From positions 1 to 33,416 of the forward strand of contig CANNKG010000039.1 of assembly GCA_947505105.1 (NCBI GenBank): DNA of 33,416 nucleotides, written 5' to 3'. This document shows, piece after piece, positions 1 to 6,439 of the stretch (positions are counted from its first letter, which is position 1; the number at the start of each line of letters is the position of its first letter). The notes beneath the pieces were generated by a model that was given only the letters and a program-made list of their open reading frames with translations, ran no database searches and was not told where the DNA came from. Source of the DNA: Methylococcaceae bacterium (GTDB taxonomy: Bacteria > Pseudomonadota > Gammaproteobacteria > Methylococcales > Methylomonadaceae). Made by a program: the position numbers and the translations under genes.

Positions 1-51
1 AATTCATTCCGGGGTACGAGTCTGTTTTACGGGTCACGTTAGGTTTCAGGA

Positions 52-989
52 TTAAATCTCTAAAAAATTGAACGACCTCGCTTTGCCGCCTCCCGCACAG
101 TATCTTTCATTCTCTGGGGTGATGAAAGCTTCTTCATGATCGTTAGGTTGAGTCATTAACGCGGGCAAAATACTGACGATTTCCTGATAGGCAAGACGAT
201 TTCTCCGATCCGAAATATTCGCCGCTCCGATCATCGAGGCATCGGAGGTCAAAAAACGTAGATCGCGTGCAGGCTCCTCGACGACGCGCACCCAGCCATA
301 AAGCGATTCTTGTTCGGAGAGAATTTTAAAATGCTGATAATCGCCAACAATACACAGGGTAAAATAGCGACACTGACCGCTAACTGCTTTTGTTCATAGA
401 TGGCGACAACCGTTGCCCAAGCCAGTAGAACTAAACTTAGACCAATCAATATTTCTCGAGAGCCCACCAGCGGAAACAGAAAAAATCCCAGCACTAAAGT
501 ACCTATTACGCTGCCGAGAGTGCTGATTGCGTATATATTTCCGGAGCTCGCACCAATACCCTCTAAACGGGTCGTCGCTAACTTGATCGCGAAGGGTCCG
601 ACCATGCCGAGCAAAGTCAAACAGGGCGAAAACAGCACCAACGCACTGACGAAAGATCCAGCTCTTAAGCCCAAGGGATCGGTTGCCAGTAACACCGGTC
701 GGGTTACCCACGGAATAAGCAAAATCATTAGTGCTGCCATCGCAATAATCATTGATAAACCGGTCCGTTTAGTCCGATCCGCCCAGCGACCGCCGCAAAA
801 ATAACCTAAGGCCAGCGCAATCATGGTCACGGAAATCAATGACGACCAGACATATAAACTTGCCCCATAAAATGGCGCAATCATTCTTGTACCTAAAAGT
901 TCAACGACCATTACCGCCGCGCCGGTCAAAAAAACCGTCAGATAGAGCCCGTATCGTCCTGCATTATTGAGAGAATTTTGACGCATCAT
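52..989 (-). pseudogene. Broken fused membrane / spermidine-synthase-like protein
   Basis: The first frame (989 down to about 324) encodes several membrane segments, with VVELLGTRMIAPFYG and a GGRWADR loop typical of the membrane half of fused MFS/spermidine-synthase-like proteins. At about 324 homology jumps to the -1 frame, which reads ILSEQESLYGWVRVVEEP and then LRFLTSDASMIGAANIS, the start of the soluble half. The jump lies at T_TTA_AAA (330-324, minus strand); a lost A in the A run explains it. The second frame keeps about 90 residues, then leaves the family after ALMTQP and stops at 52, before any SAM-binding glycine motif. The gene therefore has two lesions and is probably dead. I chose ATG 989, preceded by a GGA element, over the TTG at 1034. 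It lies just downstream of apbE on the same strand. The family is recognised from memory of its motifs; the frame jump is seen directly. Confidence 0.72.
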
Positions 990-1039
990 TTTTCCAATAA
1001 AGTTTCTTGAGTGAGTGAAAAGATCACCCGCCAATAATT

Positions 1040-1936
1040 TTAATTCAGCAGCGTTCCGCCGCTATTGCCAAACACATCGATCCACAAGTGCGCTAGGCCT
1101 AAATTTTCCAACCAGACAACACCCTGCTCCTCTTTAAGTAAGGCAATGGTGGACGCACTCCCGGCGACCACGCAAAAGTCGCCTAGTACGCTGACGGAAG
1201 CCAGATGTTTTACTGGCCACCCGGTTTTAGGATTTATGATGTGACTATAGCGAACACCATCGATCACGAGACACCGCGTATAATCGCCACTGCTGGCCAT
1301 AGCGCCTGCCTGTAACAGCACCGACTCTGCCACTTGCCCCGGCTTGCGCGGATGTTGAATGCCGATACACCAGGGAGCGCCATCATCACGCGGGCCGATA
1401 ATTTTAAGGTCACCACCCAAATTAATCAGGCCATGACGAATGCCAGCGGCCTGACACTGCGCCGCGACGCGGTCAACCGCATATTCTTTGACGATGCCGC
1501 CGAAATCGATTGCCATACCGGGGATTAAAAACTCAAGGATCGGGGCTTCCCAACGGAGCTTATGCCAGCCGATCTTATCCAATACGCTGGAGATATGTTC
1601 CTGCTCGGGCAATTGTGTAGCATCAAAACGCCAAACGGTTCGCAACAGACCTGAGGTAATGTCAAACAAGCCATCGCTTTGTTGATAGCAGGTTGCCGCA
1701 TAATTCAACAGACTTGCCGTTTCAGGGTCAACCGAGATCTGGCCACCTTGCGCGGCAATTCGGTTAATCGCCGAGATCACACTGTCTTCACGGTAGCGCG
1801 AATACGCAGCTTCAAGACGTCGAACTTCCGCAATGGCCGCCTCGGCAATTTGTTGCGCCAGAACTTGCGATTGGGCATATAACTGGATTTCGCAGGCAGT
1901 GCCCATAGCTTGAAAATTTACGTGAAGATATTCCAT
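1040..1936 (-). CDS. apbE: FAD:protein FMN transferase (ApbE family), divergent
   Basis: ApbE enzymes move FMN from FAD onto a Ser/Thr of a target protein by a phosphoester bond. The 298-residue product shows family landmarks in order: AMGT (about 10-13), GLFDIT (about 90-95), DFGGIVKEYAVD (144-155), NLGGD (172-176) and HIINPKTGWP (232-241). Two things are odd. The protein starts almost directly with the first beta strand (FQAMGTACEIQLY), so it has no signal peptide or lipobox and should be cytoplasmic as annotated. The usual ADALAT segment reads AGSAST, so the Asp known as a metal ligand is Gly (codon at 1160-1162) while the Thr is kept. ATG 1936 is preferred to the upstream GTG 1942 and TTG 1945. 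The gene lies 39 bp after the DUF3570 gene, whose product has likely acceptor motifs, so that is its probable substrate (inference). Confidence 0.88.
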   Translation of the reverse strand: MEYLHVNFQAMGTACEIQLYAQSQVLAQQIAEAAIAEVRRLEAAYSRYREDSVISAINRIAAQGGQISVDPETASLLNYAATCYQQSDGLFDITSGLLRTVWRFDATQLPEQEHISSVLDKIGWHKLRWEAPILEFLIPGMAIDFGGIVKEYAVDRVAAQCQAAGIRHGLINLGGDLKIIGPRDDGAPWCIGIQHPRKPGQVAESVLLQAGAMASSGDYTRCLVIDGVRYSHIINPKTGWPVKHLASVSVLGDFCVVAGSASTIALLKEEQGVVWLENLGLAHLWIDVFGNSGGTLLN

Positions 1937-1975
1937 AGCCACCAAGCGCAGAGGTGTGAATCTTGGCGAGAGAAT

Positions 1976-4564
1976 TTAAAACCCGTAACTCCAGGTCGCC
2001 GATAACGCGCCCGAACGCTCAAGTTGATAGCCATTAACATCATCGGAAACCGGTTCAATCCATTCAAAACTTAAACGATTACCTTGTAAATCGCCGCTCG
2101 GGACCGTTAAATTAAAGCCGAAACCGACATCCCAAAAGCGTCCGCCATAACTATTGCCGTAATCCATCGGGCCAATTTTGGTATAGGTATCGTTATATTG
2201 GCCTTGAAGTCCGCCCTGCACCGTATATACACCACGCACCGACAACGCGAGCCAATCGACAACGTTATAACTACCCCACGCAGTTGCTTGGAAAATATCG
2301 CCGAACGCAAACCCGGAGCTATTTTGACTTTCCAAGCGCTTGGTGCCGTTTAATTGCGCGCCCCATGACCATTCATTCCAAAGACCTGTATAGGTCAGAC
2401 TCGGTTTGAAATCCCAAGTGCCGCTGCCAAGCTGCATGCCGTAGTGAATGAAACCGATCGAAACACCGTGAGTATCTCTAAGTTTGATGCCGACATCGCC
2501 GGTTGGTGCGCTGATCCCAAGCGTGGCGTGGAAATGATGCCCAACTTGGTCAAACAGTTTGAACATCGCATACATACCGGTATCACCAACGCCACCGGTG
2601 GTATGCTCATGGTCGGCGTGAATAACTGCGGCCCGCGTGACCGGGTCCTGGGCCAAATCGACTAACGATGCTCCATCAAGTTTGCGCATCGACATATTCA
2701 TATCAACAAATTGCGGCATTAACATCAGCGTCAACCAATCGGTCGGTGCGATCATCAAGTCGAGCATGTGCATGTGCATATTCATTTCCTGCGGAGTCAC
2801 ATAACACGGATTACCATTGCACCCTTGCGTAACAATTTGTTGATCGCCCACCTGATTGAAACCATTCAAGGTGTGTCCGTTCTGCCCACTGTACATATAA
2901 CGATAGCCAACCATCATGTCGCCGGTTTTTTCGAGCATATGATCGAACATCACCCCCGCTGGCGCATGGCTTCCATGATGATGCGCGTGGCCTTCATGGC
3001 CATGACCTGCATGTTTGATATTTGCTAAGGAAACAGTTGATAAGTCGACTTTTAGCGCCGCATTTGCCATGTAGGAATTGTAATCGGCATAAGCGCCCTC
3101 ACCGCCGCCACCGAGTTTCAGCGAACCGGCATGAACATAATATTCGGCCCCTATTTCGAAACTGACGCCTTTAGCGAATTTTTTGCTGAGCGTCAACCCA
3201 CCGCTTAACGCGCCAAAACCTGACAAGCGCTGATCGCTTGAATAATTATCGGGTAATTGCGCGGTATTTAACTGGGTCACGACCGCATTGCCATCGCTGT
3301 CGATCGATTGAAACTTGCCGGGGGTCGCCTGTTTCGAGACCAGATAGGGTTGATAAAAATCGGCCTGACTTTGCGAATAATAGCGGATACGCGGGGTTAC
3401 CACCCAATCGTTGCTAATCGGCTGCACCCAGTCAGCTTCGAAGGTATGGGCATTAATCCCCCAATCGTCATGGAAAAATCGATAATCTAAATGTAAGGCA
3501 GAGTTTAAAGCATCAATATGTTGCACATAGCGCAAGCCCGTGAGCAATTGGTTGCGTTGATCGGGGCGCTTTTCCATCAACGCCCGAATATCGCCGGAAT
3601 ATACGCCATCATTGTTAGGCGCTTTAGCCGGATCAACAAACACAGTGGTAACAGTTTTGTAAGGATTAGCCAAATATCCGGTACTGCGGGTATAACCGGC
3701 ACTGAATTCAACCAAGGCGCTTTTATTGAGCACTTGAGTCAAGCCGAGTGTTGAGCCCCAGTCTTCACGTTGGGCATGCAGCGTTTTATTATTTAACGGG
3801 CCGGAAATTTCCAACTGGCTAGTCGAATGCGTCGCGTTATAGGTTTTTAAACCACCGGAGGTTTCATAGATATAAGGCGTTGCATCATGATCCAGAAGCG
3901 CCTTAGTTTCACTTGAGGTGTAGCTTAAATTCCCGCTAAGGCTGGTCAGTTTTTGGTTAAAATCCAGCCGTCCACCGACATTACCAAACACCGACAAGTA
4001 ATCATTTTCACTCGACACCCCAGCACCGCCCTGAACTTCCGCTTCATTCCAGGCGTAACTCAAATTCACGTTGCCTTGTTTACGCGTTTCAGGCGAAGCC
4101 ATCGCAAGGGTATGGACTAACTGGCTGGCTTGCTGCTGTGCGCCAGTTACCGGATCAAGCGTTACGGGTTTATAGGCGGCATCAAGGGTCGCCACGCCCG
4201 GATTCAGCAACGGTGATGCCCCACTGACACTTTTGGCATGATTGCCGCCAAAAGCCAAGGGCGCGGTAGTCACCGGCGTTGCTCCGCTCCAGGTATCTTG
4301 CAGATAATCAAAGGCCAGCTTGATTCGATCGGAAATTTTAAGATGGGTCTTGCCGAAAATGCTTTCGACTTCAATTGGGTTGAAATCACTAGCCACGCCA
4401 CCGAGGTCGCGCTTACCCTCCTGGTAATGACCATATTGAAAGGTCGTGTCTTGCCCCTCGGCCTGTCCGGTGTCGGGCATCATCAGTCCCGGCAACGCAA
4501 GTGCTGCAACCGTCAGCGCTTGTAATGCCGGATTTACGAAATTCGTCGGCTTAATAACAGCCAC
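1976..4564 (-). CDS. DUF3570 outer-membrane beta-barrel protein fused to a second barrel-like domain
   Basis: This is an exported, probably outer-membrane protein. From the GTG at 4564 it has 862 residues. The signal peptide spans about 1-36 (hydrophobic LQALTVAALALPGLMM). Next comes FQYGHYQEGKRDL, typical of DUF3570, then alternating amphipathic strands to about residue 510. DTWSGAT (90-96) and SGAS (114-117) resemble ApbE flavinylation acceptor motifs. A His-rich linker (518-533) leads to a second barrel-like region with a Met/His-rich stretch (594-604), MNMSM (622-626) and DHEHT (651-655). The protein ends in Phe (ATWSYGF), as outer-membrane barrels usually do. DUF3570 proteins are, as I recall, usually about half this length. 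An upstream in-frame ATG at 4621 would overlap the DUF4266 gene by 71 bp and add an Arg-rich stretch, so GTG 4564 (14-bp overlap, G-rich sequence upstream) is preferred. Function is unknown; metal-linked redox chemistry is inference. Confidence 0.85.
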   Translation of the reverse strand: MAVIKPTNFVNPALQALTVAALALPGLMMPDTGQAEGQDTTFQYGHYQEGKRDLGGVASDFNPIEVESIFGKTHLKISDRIKLAFDYLQDTWSGATPVTTAPLAFGGNHAKSVSGASPLLNPGVATLDAAYKPVTLDPVTGAQQQASQLVHTLAMASPETRKQGNVNLSYAWNEAEVQGGAGVSSENDYLSVFGNVGGRLDFNQKLTSLSGNLSYTSSETKALLDHDATPYIYETSGGLKTYNATHSTSQLEISGPLNNKTLHAQREDWGSTLGLTQVLNKSALVEFSAGYTRSTGYLANPYKTVTTVFVDPAKAPNNDGVYSGDIRALMEKRPDQRNQLLTGLRYVQHIDALNSALHLDYRFFHDDWGINAHTFEADWVQPISNDWVVTPRIRYYSQSQADFYQPYLVSKQATPGKFQSIDSDGNAVVTQLNTAQLPDNYSSDQRLSGFGALSGGLTLSKKFAKGVSFEIGAEYYVHAGSLKLGGGGEGAYADYNSYMANAALKVDLSTVSLANIKHAGHGHEGHAHHHGSHAPAGVMFDHMLEKTGDMMVGYRYMYSGQNGHTLNGFNQVGDQQIVTQGCNGNPCYVTPQEMNMHMHMLDLMIAPTDWLTLMLMPQFVDMNMSMRKLDGASLVDLAQDPVTRAAVIHADHEHTTGGVGDTGMYAMFKLFDQVGHHFHATLGISAPTGDVGIKLRDTHGVSIGFIHYGMQLGSGTWDFKPSLTYTGLWNEWSWGAQLNGTKRLESQNSSGFAFGDIFQATAWGSYNVVDWLALSVRGVYTVQGGLQGQYNDTYTKIGPMDYGNSYGGRFWDVGFGFNLTVPSGDLQGNRLSFEWIEPVSDDVNGYQLERSGALSATWSYGF

Positions 4565-4760
4565 AACCGCCCCCGCCCGTCGAACCGCCGCCCGAAGCCG
4601 CTTCACGACTGCCATAGACATGCGAACGCAGCAAGTTTTGCATTGGATTAGGGTCTAAAGCCATTTCGGGTTTAGCGAGAATACCGCGTTCCCACGGTGA
4701 TATCTGAGTACAAGCAGAAGTCAGTCCTACCAAAGCGATAATCAGCAAACGGCTTTTCAT
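4551..4760 (-). CDS. DUF4266 lipoprotein with Gly/Cys C-terminal tail
   Basis: The product is a 69-residue lipoprotein. A short hydrophobic leader ends in the lipobox LTSAC (Cys17), so the mature protein is lipid-anchored. The core SPWERGILAKPEMALDP and HVYGSREAASGG is what I recognise as DUF4266. The C terminus is a low-complexity tail ending GGGGCGCY, with Cys66 and Cys68. Its role is not established; a paired-Cys tail suggests metal binding, disulfide exchange or modification. It sits between a TlpA-type thiol oxidoreductase and the DUF3570 gene. The codons for the Gly/Cys tail also supply the G-rich upstream region and start of the DUF3570 gene, so the two are probably translationally coupled. 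Confidence 0.85.
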   Translation of the reverse strand: MKSRLLIIALVGLTSACTQISPWERGILAKPEMALDPNPMQNLLRSHVYGSREAASGGGSTGGGGCGCY

Positions 4761-4864
4761 TCCACAAGACTAAGACAATGAAATAATAGACAATTTTAAG
4801 CCAACGCCGACTAAGTTCGATCCTGAAGACTGATTCACTCGTTCGCGTGCATGATTTAGTCGAC

Positions 4865-5368
4865 TCATTTTTCGGCCAATAATTGCTCAATCTGAGTGCG
4901 AAGCGCTTGGGCATCATCATCCTTGAAACCTAAATGCACCTGCCGAATGACTCCTTTTCGATCAATGAGGTAAGACGACGGCATGGCTTGGACATCGAAA
5001 TCTTTAGCGCATTGTTTGGTCGCATCGACCAACACGCTAAAATTAGTCGGGTGCTCGGTCAAAAATGCCTTAGCATCATCAACTTGTTCATCCAGGTTTA
5101 CCACCGCCACTTCCAGACCTTGAGCTTTCAATTCGTGATTTATAGCATTCAGAAAAGCAAAGGATTTGGCACAAGGCGGACACCAGGAAGCCCAAAAGTC
5201 GACGTACAAGACTTTCCCCACCAAGGGTTGAAAATCAAAATTTTGCTCAGTCGCTAAGGAGGTCAATTGGCAATGCGGAACTTTCTGCCCAACTTCAGCG
5301 GCATGAAGTGACGAAATAAAACCAAACACGACAGTGACACAACAAACTTTAAAAATACGCAATATCAT
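4865..5368 (-). CDS. TlpA/ResA-type periplasmic thiol-disulfide oxidoreductase
   Basis: This 167-residue protein has a Sec signal peptide (about 1-24, ending near LHAAE) and one thioredoxin fold. The active site is WCPPC (Cys63 and Cys66) after VLYVDFWAS, and the cis-proline is in AMPSSYLID (Pro130). Extra cysteines at 33 and 120 could take part in a relay. Such proteins usually reduce, or sometimes oxidise, specific exported cysteine partners. It is the first gene of the run TlpA, DUF4266, DUF3570, ApbE, and the nearest exported Cys-pair protein is the DUF4266 lipoprotein 104 bp downstream. That lipoprotein is therefore the likeliest partner (inference). No lipobox is seen, so a periplasmic location, soluble or tethered by an uncleaved leader, is expected. 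Confidence 0.88.
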   Translation of the reverse strand: MILRIFKVCCVTVVFGFISSLHAAEVGQKVPHCQLTSLATEQNFDFQPLVGKVLYVDFWASWCPPCAKSFAFLNAINHELKAQGLEVAVVNLDEQVDDAKAFLTEHPTNFSVLVDATKQCAKDFDVQAMPSSYLIDRKGVIRQVHLGFKDDDAQALRTQIEQLLAEK

Positions 5369-5444
5369 TTGCAGTCTAACTCAAGCAACAACAAGAAACA
5401 AAACCTAGACGGATAGGCAATAAAATAGCTTTGACAGGAGTGAG

Positions 5445-5475
5445 CAATGCTTGCTGCCCACCCTTCAAAGCATTG
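5445..5475. repeat. 8-bp inverted repeat in the gap before the TlpA gene
   Basis: CAATGCTT (5445-5452) and AAGCATTG (5468-5475) are perfect inverted copies around a 15-base loop. They lie between the stop of the small exported gene (5481) and the start of the TlpA gene (5368). No T-run follows on either strand, so it is not a classical terminator. It may be a regulatory or processing hairpin, or chance. Confidence 0.3.
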
Positions 5476-5480
5476 ATTGA

Positions 5481-5936
5481 TTAGTCAAGTTGATAACCCA
5501 CCACATCGGTCCCGGTATGGTTACCCTCGGCAGTTTCGCAGTGATAGGTCAAAAAAACATTACGACTCCCTTCTGCCGTTTTATTGATCGAAACATAGTA
5601 TGATCCTGCGCCGCCTTTCAGTGAAACGAACGAACTCCCTTTACCATCTCCCGACACTGGATCGGTCACATTAATCATTTTATTGTTTTTCAAAATTTGG
5701 GCACTGAGTAGCATTCCCGAAACTGGAACTGAAAGATCGGTAATCTGGATCGTCAGACGATCTGCAGGGCCATTACCATCATTACCACAGCTAATAGCAC
5801 CAAGCGCCACAGCATTCGGATTATTCCCGGCACCGTCAAGAGTAAATCCTAATTCGTGCGCCATCACAGTTCCTACAACGAGATTGGATATCACTAAGCC
5901 TACTGCTAATTTATTCATTTTGTCTTTTTGGGTCAT
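5481..5936 (-). CDS. Small exported protein of unknown function
   Basis: I do not recognise this 151-residue protein. It has a clear Sec signal peptide (MNKLAVGLVISNLVVGTVMA, cleavage predicted before HELGF at about residue 26). The mature domain is about 125 residues with alternating hydrophobic strands, many Gly/Asn residues and exactly two cysteines (50 and 133) that could form one disulfide. This suggests a small secreted or periplasmic beta-sandwich. The start could be ATG 5936 or ATG 5918; neither has a strong ribosome-binding site. It lies 112 bp upstream of the TlpA gene on the same strand, so it may belong to that cluster. A thiol oxidoreductase next to a two-cysteine exported protein is suggestive only. 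Confidence 0.72.
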   Translation of the reverse strand: MTQKDKMNKLAVGLVISNLVVGTVMAHELGFTLDGAGNNPNAVALGAISCGNDGNGPADRLTIQITDLSVPVSGMLLSAQILKNNKMINVTDPVSGDGKGSSFVSLKGGAGSYYVSINKTAEGSRNVFLTYHCETAEGNHTGTDVVGYQLD

Positions 5937-6439
5937 AAAGATTATTGATTTTAATAGTATTTATATTGCTACTAAATACTATTTTGGTGGGTATTTTAAA
6001 TAACTTTGCTAAGCGTTTGTGATTTATTTTCCGAAATTAGTGTGACTTCAGCGCCCTAAGCCTCACCAAAAATCTTGGCAAAAGACGCTGGTTTCTAACA
6101 CCACTGGCTAAGACTAATCATTCGCCATAATCACCTAAACGCATGCCAATACTACTTTAACCTGCCGCATTTTCACTTAATATTTCATATTTTAAATAAT
6201 GCCGCCGCTATAGGACCATCAATGCAAGCACAAGACATACCAGAATTAAAATACTTATTTTTACAATGAACTAAAAAACGATTTCGCTAAATCATCAACT
6301 TTAGACACAGCAATTAAGGGATATCACCATACAAAATAAGTTAAATAACATAGTTTAATTATTTTCAATAACACTATTTTCAATAAATTCCGCTTTTCAA
6401 ACCGCAATGCTTGCGACGACAAGACGAGTTCATTTTTCG
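5937..6439. other. Gene-free AT-rich intergenic stretch
   Basis: No convincing gene was found on either strand between the permease stop and the small exported gene. The stretch holds the inverted repeat at 5953-5983 and a direct repeat ATTTTCAATAA at 6361-6371 and 6376-6386 (15-bp period). The region just below 6440 has no strong terminator for the efflux operon. The only open frames are very short, such as 15 codons near 6222. Confidence 0.5.
5953..5983. promoter_or_regulatory. Perfect 11-bp inverted repeat, candidate operator
   Basis: AATAGTATTTA (5953-5963) and TAAATACTATT (5973-5983) form a perfect inverted repeat with a 9-base spacer. The proximal arm ends 17 bp before the ATG at 5936. 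Centre-to-centre spacing is about two helical turns, as for many dimeric regulators. It would overlap the promoter or leader of the small exported gene. The bases are seen directly; the regulatory role is inferred. Confidence 0.45.

Noticed and set aside
324-330. Programmed -1 frameshifting as a working mechanism for the spermidine-synthase-like gene
   Set aside because: The slippery heptamer is genuine, but the product would still be truncated in the catalytic half, so a functional fusion is unlikely. It is kept only as a curiosity in the findings.
2444-3028. Plus-strand open frames opposite the DUF3570 gene, including a Met/His-rich one
   Set aside because: They are antisense shadows of the long minus-strand gene; their composition follows from the His and Met codons of that gene and they have no start context or family resemblance.
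5937-6439. Small RNA or small-protein gene in the AT-rich gap
   Set aside because: No strong promoter-terminator pair and no open frame with a ribosome-binding site above about 20 codons was found.
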